A stretch of 64,000 nt of DNA from Diospyros lotus (GCF_014633365.1 NC_068344.1:4663327-4727326), one strand, 5' to 3'; shown: positions 13,701 through 28,128, numbered from the stretch's first letter. Program-made: numbers and translations. The notes: a model not told the origin generated them from the sequence alone.

Positions 13701-16700
13701 GTTGCTACCTGCAAGATGATTACGGGTAAGAGGCTGCAAAGGGTCCTCAAGAGCAAATGGAGCCAGTTCACACAGTTGTTTTCCATTGGGGAAGTGGAGG
13801 AGAGTCCTAAGAGGGAAGGGCTTGGGGAGCTACAACTCGCTATCAGCCACCAGCAAAATGGTGCTGACCAGGTATGCAACTACCATTTATTGATGAATTG
13901 TTGGCAGAATTTAAGGATCTTTTTGCGGAACAAAAGACTCTTCCTCCTAACCGAACTTTGGACCATGCCATTAACCTAAAATCGAATGTGGAGCCAGTCA
14001 ATGCCAGGTCATACCGTTATACCCCCGTTCAAAAAACTGAAATTGAAAGGATGGTAAAAGAAATGATGAACCAATCCTTCATTAGACCAAGCCAAAACCC
14101 CTTTGCTTCCCCCCAACTTAACTCTCTAACCATCAAAGATAAATTTCCCATACCCTTTGTTGAAGACCTTATGGATGAGCTACACCAAGCCAAATTCTTT
14201 TCCAAACTGGATTTGCGCTCAGGCTATCACCAAATAAGGATGAAGCCCGAGGATATCCACAAAACGGCCTTCCAAACTCACCATGGCCATTTTGAGTTCT
14301 TGGTGATGCCCTTTGGACTCACTAATGCCCCAGCCACTTTCCAATCTCTAATGAACTGGATATTTGAACCCTATATAAGAAAATTCATCATTGTGTTCTT
14401 TGATGACATCCTTATATATAGCCCCACCTTGGACTAACACCTTACCAACCTAAGAACCACTTTTGAGGTCCTTAGAAGAAACCAATTATTCATCAAAAGA
14501 TCTAAGTGTGCATTCGGCTAGGACCAAGTGGAATACTTGGGACACTTAATTTTGGAGAAGGGGATTGGTATTGACCTAAGAAAGGTGGAAGCTATGCTTA
14601 GTTGGCCAAAACCCACTACAATAAGAGCTCTTAGGGGATTTTTAGGGCTCACTGGTTACTACCGCATGTTTGTTAAAGGATATGGGGTCATGAGCAAACC
14701 ACTTACAAACTTATTAAAAAAGGGAAACTTCTAGTGGGGGCCGGAGGCAGACTTTGCTTTCGAGGAACTGAAGATGGCAAAGCAGGGTACCCACATTAGG
14801 GCTGCCGGACTTCAACAAGCCTTTTGTGCTTGAGATGGATGCTTGTGGGGTTGGGATTGGGGCAGTTTTGATGCAAGATGGCAGGCCATTGTCTTTTCTA
14901 TGTTAAACCCTTAGTCCTAAACACCTTGGACTGAGTATCTATGAGAAGGAATTCTTGGCTGTCCTAATGGCTGTGGAAAATGGCGCCATTATTTGGAGGC
15001 GAGAAGGTTTATAATCAAGATGGATCATGAGTCTTTGAAGTTCTTGCTCCAACAAAAGCTTCGAACTCAATTCCAAAAGAAAGGGATGGCCAAGCTGATG
15101 GGGTTGGATTACTCCATTCAATATAAGTAAGGAAAGGAGAACTTAGCAACAGATGCCTTATCTAGATGCCAAGAGGAAGCAAGTGCAACTACTTTGATTG
15201 TTGTAATTCCCGAATGGTGTAAGGAGGTGTTGGACAGCTATGAGGGAGATGACTATATTAAAAGCCTGCTGGAAAAATTGGCTCTGGGAAACATGGAGGC
15301 AGAAGGATATACGATGGTAGATGGTCTGTTGAGGTATAAAGGCAGGATAGTAATAGGCCACTAAGGAGGAGCTCAAGAGGAAAATTTTGCAGTCCCTTCA
15401 TGAGTCTCCTTTAGGGGGACATTCGGGCATCCAAAATACCTACTTGAGGGTGCGACAGCTATTCCACTAGCCTGGGCTTAGGGTGATAGTCAAGGATTTT
15501 GTTTTGGGGTGTGATACATGTAAGAGGTGCAAACATGAGAATGTGGCGTACCCAGGGCTGCTGCAACCACTATCCATCCCAGAACAGTCATGGACAAGTA
15601 TGTCCATGGATTTCATAGAAGGGCTGCCAAGATTCGAGGGCAAAGATTGTGTAATGGTGGTTGTAGACAGGCTGACTAAGTTTGCACACTTTGTGGGGTT
15701 AGCGCACCCCTACACAGCCCAAGAAGTGGCTAGGGCATTCACTGACCAGGTAGTAGCGATGCATGGGGTTCCTAAGACTATCATATCAGATCGGGATAAG
15801 ATCTTTACCAGCCACTTTTGGAGGGAGTTGATGAAGAACATGGGCACGGACTCAACCTTTCAACTGCCTATCATCCCTAATCTGATGGGCAGACAGAAAG
15901 GGTGAACCAAAGCCTCGAAACCTACCTTTGATGCATGTGTTTGCTGTAACCCAAGAGTTGGCATTGGTGGCTAGCTTTAGCACAATGGTGGTATAATTCC
16001 AGCCACCATGCATCTATAAAGATGTCCCCCTTTGAAGCTGTATTTGGGTTTAAACCTCCTATCTTACCAGCCACTGAAGAGTGTACCTTAGCTGCAGTAG
16101 TTGAGGAGTATTTCCAGCAAAGGGAGAGGGGTGTTACAACAACTCAAGCAGGAGTTGACATCAGCCCAAAACTGGATGAAGCAGCAGGCCCATAGGAAGA
16201 GGAGTGATCGAGAATTTAAAGTGGGAAAAAATGTTTACCTATGGCTGAGATACCCTCATCTTTAGTCCATTTCTCAAGGACTAGTCTCTAAACTCAGCCC
16301 TAAATACTTCGGGTAGGGTAGGCAAGGTGGCTTACCGTTTGCAACTTCCTGAAAGATCCAACATCCATTCGGTCTTTCATGTTTCCTTAGTAAAGAAGAC
16401 AACTGGACAGGAACAAGTGAACCCGAGGTTACTCGTGTTACCCAGGGAGAAGGAAGTCATGAAGGAGTCAGAGGCTATATTGGACAGAAGAGTCATCTAC
16501 CACCAAGGGGCCCCTCTTATTCAAGTGCTGGTCAGATGGCAAGGAGGATCTGCAGGGGAGGACACCTGGGAATACCTTCCCCAGCTAGTACAACAATTCC
16601 CCAGGACAGCCAGCCTCTTAAACATTTCTTGAGGACAAGAAATTGTTGAAGGGAGGGGTATTGTCACGGAACCGAGGCCGGCCCTGGCCAATTTTGTTGC

Positions 16701-19700
16701 GAATTTTTTTACCTTCACTGTTTCTCTTTCTCTTTATTGTTTAATTGTAATTCTCTTTTCCAGCTGTTAGTTAGTTAGAAGGAATGTCCAGGTGTAAAGG
16801 TGGTAGTTGGTTAAGCTCTGGTCCAGTCACAGAGTTTGCCTTTTCCACAACCTCTTCTTGCTTGTTGGAGAGATAGGTCTGATTCCTAGAGGGGCATGTT
16901 TCTGAACCCCCCCTAGTTTTTGTAGCACAACCTTGTTCCCATGCAACTTGAAGTACGTTTCTTGAGTATGTTTAGGTTTTTTATAGTAGGAGCACCACAA
17001 ACCTTCCTTCCCTTGTGACTTAGACTGCCCATTAGTCTTTCTTTGTTGAGGTTTGAACTTTGATCCTTCTCCTTTATTAGTTAACATGGTTGATCGTTCA
17101 TAATTGGTTTTCCCCAGCATGGCTATTCTCCTCACTTCAGACAACAAAAAAGACTTCATTGAGAAATGGAAGCTTTTCTCTTCCAAGAACTTGAACTCTC
17201 ACCTAGACATACTCAGTGTTGAGTCCTGCCAAGAACTCCACAATTCTATCTCTTTCAAGAATAGAATTGAGGGTGGTTGCTTCTTCACCACATACCATTT
17301 TAATGTGTTGATATTGGTCAAACTCTAGCCAATACCCATTCATCTTGTTATAATACTCAGTGACTGTTAAGTCTCCTTGCTTAGTGCTACTCAATTTCAT
17401 CTTAACCTCAAAAATAATCGAAACATCCTGTACTTCAGAATAAGTACGTTTAACTACCTCCCATGTCTTAAATAGTGGAAAAAAACATATAATTTTTACT
17501 AACCTCCAGCTACATAATTCCATTGCCACAACATGATCATGGAGTCTTTTATATCCCAAGCTGGGAACCCGGGATCTAATGCCTTGGGGTTTGGAGTCGT
17601 TAAGTGACTTAGCTTTCCTCTTCCTTTTAGGAAGGTCTTTACAAATTGAACCCACTGTAGGTAATTTCATGCATCCAATCTGTAAGATTGATGCATCCCG
17701 GGTAGATCGCCAGTAGACAAACCTACCATTGGAGTATCAAACGTGTTAGTCTCTCTTGAGGTCATAGATGGAGCAATCTGAGAAATTTCAGACATGATTG
17801 GAGAGGTGTAGATGGAGTAGAATAGTACAATGAAGGCAGAATAGTAGGAAGTAGTTGACGGCACCAATGGTCGGGGAATGGCAATGAAGATTAGAAAGGG
17901 GCACAAAGTGCTGGAGGGCAATGAAGGCCGGAATAATCTCAAAAGCAAGGCTCTAATACCTTGTAAGATTGGACGGAAATGCTTGAATATTTCATTAACA
18001 TACAGACCTAGTTATAGGGTTGAATATTTACAACCAGTGTTCTAAAAGGCAGTCAACCCTTGACCATCGCGAATCAGTCCAAATCAGCACCTCTAGGCGC
18101 CGTCGAGCCCGATCTGCAGGTCACTTCCTGGCTTGGGCCGCCTAGCTGGGTCATGCGCAGCCTGGGTCGATTATTATTCCCCCCCTCTCTCTCTCTCTCG
18201 TCGTTACTCTCGTGTCGCTTTCCCGTTCATTGTCTCTTGTCGGACTTGTCATCACTGTCGATCTCGTCGTTTCTCTCTTTCTCTTGCCGCCGATCTTGTT
18301 GTCTCTCTCGCTGCCAATCTCGTCGTTTCTCTCTCTCTCTCTCTCGTTGCCAATCAGGCTATTCTCTCCTTGTCGGTTCTTGCTCTTCTTCCTCCAATAC
18401 GTATGGCCATCTTCCTCCTTGCTACTTGTTGTGCCATCTTCGTCAAGTAGTAAACCATCTTCCTCCTTGCTGCTTGTAAGCAAACAACATTTTTCTTAGG
18501 CGCCCTAGGTGCTAGGCCCCCGTCTGTCACTTGACTAGTGCCTAGCGTGTTTTAGAACACTGTTTACAACTATTGGAAAGATTACAATAAAACACAATAG
18601 GAAAGTATCCTAATTTGAAATTAGGAAACTATCCAAAAAACAAGATTTAGAAACTTTCTAAAAACCTTAAGCATTCTAGAAGCAGTCGTGGTTGGCTGCT
18701 TTTCTATCTCTTGAACTTTCACACGTCAACAGTTTGCAGTTTATTATAAACTGAGATGCCTTGGAAATAACTATTGTGAATATGCAAGACCTCGATGTAC
18801 AATGGAATTCAGAAATAATGATGAGCTCCTCATCTTTTTCCGTCCTCTTTTGGAGGTTGTGAGTAGTGGGGAGTGGAGAGAAATTTGAAACAGAAGATAT
18901 GAATATGAGAATATTTAGATGATTTCCTTGCCCATATATGCCACTTAAGATGTCAAGTGCATTCTTGAATTGCATGTGCAAAATTATAGATAATTATTGC
19001 ATCATTATACACTACTCTATTCATTTTGTATATATGTCTAGCTTACTGTTGCTGGTTCTAAATGGTGGACCAAGGACCTGCTTGATTGCAGTCTGCCAGA
19101 AGCTGGCCTTTCCTATACCCTACATAGAGTCTACCTACATATTAATCTGAAAGTTGCTTGACGTCTGGTTTTTGCGTACATAATATCTTCTCATTGCCTG
19201 TTAACATTTCTTGATGCGATTTTCAAACACTTAAGCATCAGTCTAGGTAGGACCTGGGAGATTGCAGCTGACATTGTTGGAATGCATTGGGACTCCCTGA
19301 AATTGATTTTCATTGCAATTCATTCTCTTTCTGAAATTGTTTCATAGATTTCATGCAAATTAGATAATAAGCTTACAAGGTTGCTCTTTTAATAAATTCA
19401 GCAAGGTTATTTGTGGTCTTCATTTACGCATTGGTCCTTGCATCTCACACTTGACCAAAGTATAGAGTTGAGTTCTTGTATTGCCTTTAAAGAATATAAG
19501 AAATGATTTAAAAGAGTTGTCCTGAAAAACTTAAAGAAATTTTTTTTTGAAAAAATAAAAGGCGACTTGTATGACTAGATACAAAACAAAAGTTGCTTGA
19601 TTTAAACTACTATTTCTGTAATTTTAATATTTTGCTTTGTTCTTCCCCCCATTTGTTTTACTTTTAATAAGCTTTAATTGGAGAACAACCCATTACTTAT

Positions 19701-22700
19701 TTGATTTTATTTTTCTGCAGAGATCTTGGAAGTCAAGGCTTGAAAGGGCAGATTAGTGACCAGATTGGTCTTTTATCAAATTTGGTAAGCTTGTAAGTAC
19801 CATCTATGAACAAAACACTTTTAGTAAATGCCTAGAGTCAAGCTTGCTCAGACAGTAAGACATAACTTCTATTTGTTGAGGGATAAATTATTTTACTTTG
19901 TAAAACACTCATAGTTTTGTCAATAAAATGAGAGAAGGAAAATGAGGGTGTTGTGGATGATGCCTATATTTGTTGGCTGCTTGTTTTGTGGGAACTTGGT
20001 GCAGAGTGGGTTTTTTTTTTTAATAAGTCTTGATGGTGGTTAGATGGCACCCCCAATTTGGTGATATGATATAATTTCTTTTATCTTTCGACACCTCGCC
20101 CTTTTTGTACTTGCTTGGGGTGTGATTTCAACTGAATGTGGTGAGTCCAATAGACTTGAGTGGTTATATATGTACACAAAAGCAAAAGAATATGAATTCT
20201 TGAATGGAGGATAATGCTTTAAGTGGTGAAACCTGTATCACCAAAAGAGTGCAATCTCCTAATAGACTTTAATGGTTATACTAGTCACTTGATAACCTCA
20301 CTCTCTGTTGGAAATAAGCTAAAGAATGCCATTTCTTCCATTCATCTTTATCTGGGGCCATTTACATTGTTATGTAATGAATCCTAGCAGCAGCTCGTGC
20401 CCATGAACTCTTTCTGGTTACTGCATTACTTTTGGCTTTCACTTGTTCACAAGTGTGTTCAAGTGAAAGTATATCAAATCTGCGCTGATGCCATTGTTGC
20501 AACTACTGCCATGGTTTCTAGTTGCAGATAACTAACTATTTTACCTGGTTTTCTCTTCAATCCATGCTACCCTACATTCTTTATCCTCATTGCTGTCATC
20601 ATCATAATTTGATGTGTATCAATTTTGATAATATGTTTCTATATGGCATGACATTCTGTTAAAAAATCATGGTCAGTATATACTTTTATGCTCACCTTAG
20701 TTTTAGGGTCATTGGAGATTGGTATTTTCAATCTCTCCTCCATACTGATGACTGCAGTGACCATCCTTGGGTATTTCATGAGTATTTACGTTTTCTATTC
20801 CCTGTTCTAATTAAAATCATATTAACTTTTTTCCTTGAAGGTAAGGTGTCATTTGTCAAATGGAAACATCCTTGGAGGATGTGAAAGATGTATGCAAGTA
20901 AACAAAGTGAATCAAAAGCCTATACATTTAGAAACAAAAAATGAATCATCCAACACTAAACTAACAAAGGAGATTTTCAATTTTTTCTTGAACAAGCGTA
21001 TCATAGAGAGCAAGAGTTGCATCCGTCAGCTTACCCACTATTGACACTCCATTAAGGTCGGAAAAGAAGTCTTCAAAGATGTCCATACCAGGTGCTTTAT
21101 CTGAGTGAACACAGTTCAAAGTTCCTGAGCTCCTTTCTCTCTCAAGCGTTTTATTATTGGAAGTAGAAACTAGGAGTGTGATTTCTAGCCACTCTCTTCC
21201 AGGAAGAACCAGTTTCCACATTTGTATATTACTCCACTTTGCCGATCATTCTCTTTTTGGAAGAACCAGTTTCTATCAATCTCTTCCTCCTAAACCCCCC
21301 TCACCATTGTTGATCGTTCTATTGATGTGATTATTCTTTCTGTTTCTAAGTAACTTACCTTTTTTCTTACCTTCCATTCATCTCAACTCTAAGCAGTCTC
21401 TCTCATCCTTTGAGAGAGTTTCCTCAGCCTTTTCTCACTCATATCATTGATTCCATCCAGGAGGACTATAAATTCTAACCTTCAATTTACTTACCCCCCC
21501 CCCCCCCCCCCAAAAAAAAAAAAAAAAAAAAAATTTCTAACCTTCATTTTACTAAACGGTTTCTTATTTTCATATGTTTTAGCATCAGTTAAGCTTTGCT
21601 AGGTAGATACATATTTGGAGAACCACTCACTTCATGTTAAACTGATCAATCCTTAACTAACTCCACAATACCCTCATCACTAAACTACATCTTTTCAAAC
21701 CACAAGCACAGCTAACATTTTCAAAACCCCACACTCAAGCAACATAAGAATGGTAGTTGAGCTAGATTTAGCAAGGTGTATTGATGGGCATCAAAATAAT
21801 TGTCATCCAATTCTGGGGATATAAAAATATGCTGTTGCCAACAGAAGGAATCTACCTAAAGTTGACCTATATAAAATTGCCACACTGCAAAGGTAGGTCA
21901 ATCAATTCCTAAGACTCAATAAAGTTGGAACATTGCACCAACAACAATGAACAATTACATACCAAGCCTTTATCTCACCAAAGTAGAACATTGCATCACT
22001 AATACTAAAACAGGTAACATCCTTAGTTTCCTCCATCCAAGTGCATCACCTTTCTAATAACACGTAGAGCTCTCACCTGACTGCTTTGAGGCAATGGTAA
22101 ACAGTAAAAAGATTCCATTCCTGATTTCCCTAAATTTATGTGTGAGCAACTGTAATATTTCAGTCTAGCAAAGGGATTTCAATCACAAACTGTGTGGTTT
22201 AATATGTTGAGTCTAGTTGGCTTGGCAATGGTTGCTACTGTAAATAATTTCAAAATAGTACCTATTTTGCTTGGTTTGACCAAGGAGAAAGAGAGAAACT
22301 GACACATTTTTTTTTATCTCCTCCTCCCTTTCTTGAATAGTGTGGAGAAGAGCTTGATTCTGAATTGTGAAGTCTAACTACAACAATTGGAACCATAGTC
22401 ATTCCTATCACAACTTTTTCCAGTCTTTGACTACGAAAAATAAGGAAAATGAAAATGATATCTGAATTGAATGAAAACAAGTCTGAGGCACTGATGAAAT
22501 TTATAAATTGACTCACGTGAAAACTCTAGTTGGTTTTACACTGTATCCCATATGATTTTAAGAGATAAAACGAGTTTCTGGTTTTTAGCTACATGTTTCC
22601 ATGAACTCCAACAAATCTTCTTATTCTTTTTTTGCTCATTGAAAGGCCATAGGCTGGAATAAATATTCTTATTTTATTATGTCCATGTAGTATAATTCTT

Positions 22701-25700
22701 ACCCATTTGTATTTTTCCTGTAAGTGTCCTTTCAAGTCTGTTCCTTTGATTTGAAGGCATGTTTCTTCTCTATCAAACTTTTTTCAAATGTGTGCTAATT
22801 TTCTCCCTCAATGTTGATTTTTTCTTCTTATGGATTTTTAGATTAACAATTGAAAAACATTGTTTTTACAGGAACTTAAGTTCTAACTCTTTGGGAGGTG
22901 GTCTACCCTCAGGCTTGGGCCAAAAGTCTCTTATAAAGCTGTAAGGTTGCACATTGTTAGTATATTACATATGCACTTTCCTTGTAAGTGGACACTCCCC
23001 TCCCCCTCTTCTTCCAGTGTCCACTTTAGATCATTGAGTTGAAAACCCACATTTCCTGAAGAAACTAAGTTATGCTACCTATATCAATCTGTTTCAAGTA
23101 TTACCTTGAATGTATTGGTTTCAGTAGCTATGGTATTTTTTTAGTGCACATTTCCTTTTAGCCACTCAACTTTATACCATCATTTTTAGTTTCTTGGACC
23201 TTCCTGTTTCATTTGTTAAATTGGATCTGTGTTCATTATATTTCAGGAACATTCTGTCACTGATTGTTCTTTCTAGGTTCTCATTTATCTCTGTGACACG
23301 CATGTGTCTAAATGCTTTATTATATTTTCCATTTTTATTTTCTGCAACCTGATTTTATATATTTTTTAATTATCTGTTAGTCATCTAACCCTGCCACATT
23401 CCTCATGTTATACCAAGTGGTGAGAGATGCATTATATCTCTTTTATCCTTTTTTGGCATTTCCAGCCAGTTTTATTTATAGTTTTCACCTATTCTGTATA
23501 GGGACTTGTCAAACAATATGTTCACGGGCTCCATACCAGATAGTCTCACCTCATCAAATTTGCAGCTTGCGTAAGTTCTATGCTTGTTCTACTTATTACA
23601 ACAATTTTTAAACAGGTTATGAAAAGCCCTGTTAGTTGTTGTCTCTAATAATTTTCTTTTGCTTAGGCCTTAGAAGATGCCCTAGTGGCTTAAGTGGCAC
23701 TCCTCATAAAAGGACTCAAATTTAAGTCCTGTTGAGTTACATATGAAATAATTTTAAATGGATTAACATGGGTTTTGTTGCTAGTTCCACTGAGTTTGTT
23801 CATCATGGATTTTAAATTTGAGTCCGATTGTGTTATGGGTTTGGGCTATGGAAACAATTTCTCTGCAAAATGCAAGGGGAAGGTTATGCACAAATATGAC
23901 TTTCCCCCCACCCTTGCAAAGCAGGGAGCCCCATGCACTGGGCATGCCCTCCCTTTTTTTGCATTAACACAGGATTTTATTCATTAGTCCAAATTATGAA
24001 CTAGCTAATTGCCAAAAAGATGAAGCATGCATAGATTGACTGCATGGTTTTTTTCTTTTTAATAAATATGAAAAATTAGACGACTTATTCCATTGAATTT
24101 GAATCTAGATGTGACCATGACCTATATTTACTGCTAGTCATTAAGTTTTGTGAGATTGCCCTTGCTGACCATTGTCAGTAACATGCAATATCAATACTTC
24201 AGGCTACTGAATGACAACTTACTGGAAGGACGAGTACCAGAAGAACTTTATTCAATTGGCGTCCATGGTGGATCCATTGAGTAAGTACTACTTTAATCAG
24301 GATTTAGTAATTTTCTATTTGGTTTTCTTTTTATAAGTTTGTAAGAGTTTATTGAATTGTGAAATGTATTATTATATTTCATATGAACTGAAACTATTCC
24401 CTGGCAAAGTTTGATTGCCATGGCTATACCCATTCTATATTATTTTAGGCTTGGTTGCTTGAGACTGGTTCGACTTGTTCTGGTTTTGGTAGCAAATTTT
24501 TTCTTTCCTGTCAACATGGTGTAACAATAGAGCATCTGGTATTGACCGGTTGTTATACACAAGTTTGTGGAAGAAACATCATAAGGCACAAATGTATTGA
24601 TTGATAATTGTATGTGCAGATAGTTGATTAGAGTGCATATTGTATGTGGAGACAGTTGATTAGAGTGTTCAGTGTAACAAAAAAAATGCATTAATTATCC
24701 ACTTTGCCTTTTATGTAAATTTGTTTATGAGTTTATCAAATTTCCTTCAAAGAAAAATTTATTTTTCAAAACGGAATGAGGCTTATGGCTAGTAGGTTAA
24801 TGTTCATTGTCTTATCTTATAGCGAGATCTGTTAGATGTCAGTTTACCTCATGTCTTTACAGAGATGGACCTGGGTATTTTTGCTCAAGGCAGGGAAAAT
24901 AATGATCAAGAATAAGCAAAATAAGTGAACACATAAAATAGGAGAAACTAATAAGCAAACCAAATAAGGCGTGATAAAATTGAATTTTTCTAATTTCTAG
25001 AATAAGATATTGGGATTTAACCTTACACTGAAAAATATCTGTTGAAATTCTCTTCTTATCTGATGGGATTTTAATATATCTTTCAGTCTCTCTGGTAACA
25101 AAGGCTTGTGTGGTGTCCCCTCACTGCCAGAATGTCCTTTATTCTGGGGAAGTGATGGCTTATCTACTGGCGGGAAAGTTGCGATAGGCATCTCATCTGG
25201 GGTTGTGTTTTGCATCCTTTTGTTAGTGATATACATATGTTGCATCCGGAGGGGACATAATGATTATGACTTTGGTCTACCTCAAGAATTGATGGGTAAG
25301 TTTATCTGTTAGAGTTGTGTAACTGTTAGTTTTTTTCTGCAATTAAATTGTATTTACTGCATTATGGTTTCTATCATGTTATTGTCCTAGCACGTGTTGC
25401 ATTTAGTTATATGGTAGAATAGTAGAGCACATTTTCTGCACGTTAAGTTTTGTTGCAACTCATACTTTTTATGCTAGTACCTGCTGAAATTTGATGATGA
25501 AATTGTCGATTATGCTTGGTATTTGCTCATGAAGTTTGTGTCAGCTGAGTTAGTTAGAACAACTTGAAATATCTGGACATGAAATTCTTCTGCATAGATG
25601 GATCTGCAGTTTGCAGAAATTTCCATTTAATTTGTGTTCATATTTAGAAGGCCAATTCTTAGCATCCACTTGTGGTGGATCTAGTCTGAAGAAAAATTTC

Positions 25701-28075
25701 CCTTAAATTTGTGGTCATATTTGAAAAGGGTAATGTGGTGCATCCACTTGCTTGTGTGTGGAGCTAGGACAGTCCAGTGTGTCTGCTTGTATAGGTTTCT
25801 TAATGCGTACCCAAGCCACTGTGTAGCACTTCTCCATCTCTAGTTTGATTAATTGTGCAATGATTGAAGATTCTGGCTCTTATCCCAAACAGTATGCCAT
25901 AAGATGCTATATGTAAAGGGTCTTTTCTTCCCTTAACTGATTTTCATCTTCTAGTTAATCAGAAAGAAGTTCTGGCAAGTTCTTGAAGAGGAATTCTTGC
26001 TGACATTTTCTGCTATTATTCTTTCTATATTCATGGCTGAGAATTCCCGTGTGCTGCTTATGATGGCGATGATAAGAGCCACTGTTGTCTGTCACCTCTA
26101 AATATGAAATCTAAAGGTCTTCTGGCTCAATTGCCAACCAAGTTGGAAGTGAAGTGAGAGCTTCAAGGTAGGAAGAAAAGAAAAATCTCAAGATGAAAAA
26201 TACCTCGAGCAAATCTTATTGAAGAATAAACCGAATACTTGCATTACAAGACTAACTAAGCTATTTATACACAAGATACATCAGAACATAAAATACACTC
26301 CTATTATAATCAGCTGCAACCGTTACCAAGAGAGAAGGCCTACTATCATTTATCTAACTCTTCTACTAGAAGAGTGCACAAGCCAAGTAGTTTTTGAAGA
26401 AGAAATTACTTTTGCCTGAAAACCCCAGGCTGATGCTTCAGGACAATGTTCCTGTATAAGTTGGAAGAGGAGGCTGAAGACAAGATGTGGTATTTCTATC
26501 TTGCACTGCAGATTTAGAGGGACAACATGCACTATATTGTGGTTTTGTTGAGAGCTACAGCTCTAAGGGGGGTGTCTACAGTGTACAAGGCTCCCACTGT
26601 TTTGGAAAATATTAATGGGCGAACTAAATGCGTTTTGAAAAGTTACATAGGGAAACTGGTGGGGAAGCATGTAATTCGCTGTTTGGAGCAGTACGGGGTT
26701 GTCTATCACTAGGCTAAGGCATTTGCTCTGCTTGCTGCTCTTGCAGTGGAACAATGAAACTTCCACCTTGCTTTGTGGGGTAAACTAGACCACACATTGC
26801 ATGACATTGAAACTCTCCTTTAACTGAATGCGTCTTAGATGCAACCTTACAGATGATGACTTGGACCTCTACCAATACCTAATTCAACATGTGTCAGTGG
26901 GGAATGAAACAATGTACTTGGCTGTGGTCATTCATGTAATTTGTAATTTACTGCTGGAGCACTCAAATGTTGTTGAAGAGCACTTTAGATTATGCAAGGC
27001 ATTTCTTTGAGGAATATTCAAGTAAATAGAGTATGGAGAAATTGTAGATATTTGGGCTAAAAACTAGGGGAGCAAACTTGAACAGATATTATGCATCTGA
27101 AAGAGCAGGGAAGCAAAAGATTTCCTATAATAATTCTTCAATTCTCTATTTGTTATTTTAGAAGCAAGAGTAGGAGTAGTTTTCGTCTTTCCACATTCAT
27201 GGTTTAACTAGCTTTAGAGTGAGAAAAGGAATGTTTTTCCAGATGATTTTAGTGTCACACATACAGACTGCAGAACCTTAGCCTTTCCAAATATGGGGAT
27301 TGAAGTGATTCTTGAGAAGAAGGATGCCTCATTACTCGATCCTTGTTGTTCAGGTTGGATGTTAGGACAGCTGGAAAGCTATTCTGGAAGAGCCGGTTGA
27401 CCAACTTGAAACTGAACAAACTTAAGAGGGACATATCTCTGTTATAGGTAGTTGTGGTAGTTGGTACTAAAGATGGTGTTGGGAAAAAATTCAGGTTCAT
27501 CTTTAATTGTCAGAGAAGGGCAGAAAAGAGAGCCAAATTTTGTAACAGTAGAGGAGCAGGTGACCTGGAAACAGCCGTTAGGTAGCAACACTACCTTCCT
27601 ATCACTCAGCTTGGTGAACTTGTTCATTGAGGCATTCCAAAGAGCTGGTAGTTGATGATATTTCTCTGGACAAGATTATTCTAGAGGGTGTGAATCCCAA
27701 GCTGAGACTTAGGGAACATGAAACCTTGAATTCATATGTTGTTATACTTTGAAAATGAACAAAGATGACGTTAACCATATCCTAAGGATCAATATCCTCA
27801 AAGGTTACAAGTCAATTGAGATAAAAAGAAATGTTAAGGGGCCCTAAAAGTGTCCACTGATAGTCTCGCAATTATGCACCTGAAATTGTTAGGTGGAGTG
27901 GTGAGCTCAAAGGTTCCATGTGTCCATTTTTGTTGTATCCATATGAAAATAAAAATATTTTAGATGTTTGCCACATAAGCAGAATAACTGTCACTGAGTT
28001 GTGAGTGTCAGATCCCCGATCTGACAAGGTGGGTTCTCAATTATTGAGAAGGGTTTAGATGAGAAGAATTAGGAA

Positions 28076-28128
<53 letters not shown>

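Larger units (their letters stand above)
11617..16803 (+). mobile_element. Ty3/gypsy chromovirus with truncated 3' LTR
   Basis: The 5' LTR is 11617-12023, followed by a TTGGTATTAAAGCC primer-site-like sequence. Gag, protease, reverse transcriptase, RNase H, integrase and chromodomain follow in gypsy order, then a GAAGGGAGGGG polypurine tract and 142 bp of 3' LTR (16662-16803). It lies opposite to its copia host and separates copia gag from copia pol. Because the right LTR is truncated, no target duplication can be read. Confidence 0.9.
4142..18731 (-). mobile_element. Ty1/copia LTR retrotransposon, heavily nested, in intron 3
   Basis: Both LTRs start TGTAAGATTGG and end TCAACA as read on the + strand. 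The whole is flanked by the 5-bp duplication GTTTG (4137-4141 and 18732-18736). Pieces of gag, protease, integrase, reverse transcriptase and RNase H read on the - strand in copia order from right to left, so the 5' LTR is the right one. Insertions at 5371-8836, 9837-10208, 11617-16803 and 18035-18562 break it. Subtracting them with their duplications leaves about 5.0 kb, typical for copia. Every coding piece has stops or frameshifts, so the copy is dead. By eye the LTRs differ at roughly 14-15 sites over 234 aligned bases plus one 16-bp duplication. Confidence 0.93.

Noticed and set aside
18060..18499. Several overlapping open frames on both strands, rich in Ser, Leu and Arg
   Set aside because: They arise from the CT-rich tandem repeat within the hAT MITE; no domain, and both strands are open at once.
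20961..21221. Reverse-strand frame of 86 residues in intron 4
   Set aside because: Reads like protein in places ([10 protein letters not shown]) but no family could be named, and there is no neighbouring exon-like sequence. It might be a gene fragment; a protein search would decide.
26828..27010. Frame with [19 protein letters not shown], faintly like plant Harbinger nuclease N-terminal regions
   Set aside because: The resemblance rests on a few positions and no catalytic motif follows, so it is not called.
28007..28030. TGTCAGATCCCCGATCTGACA, considered as an LTR end
   Set aside because: It is a short perfect palindrome with no primer site, polypurine tract or second copy beside it.
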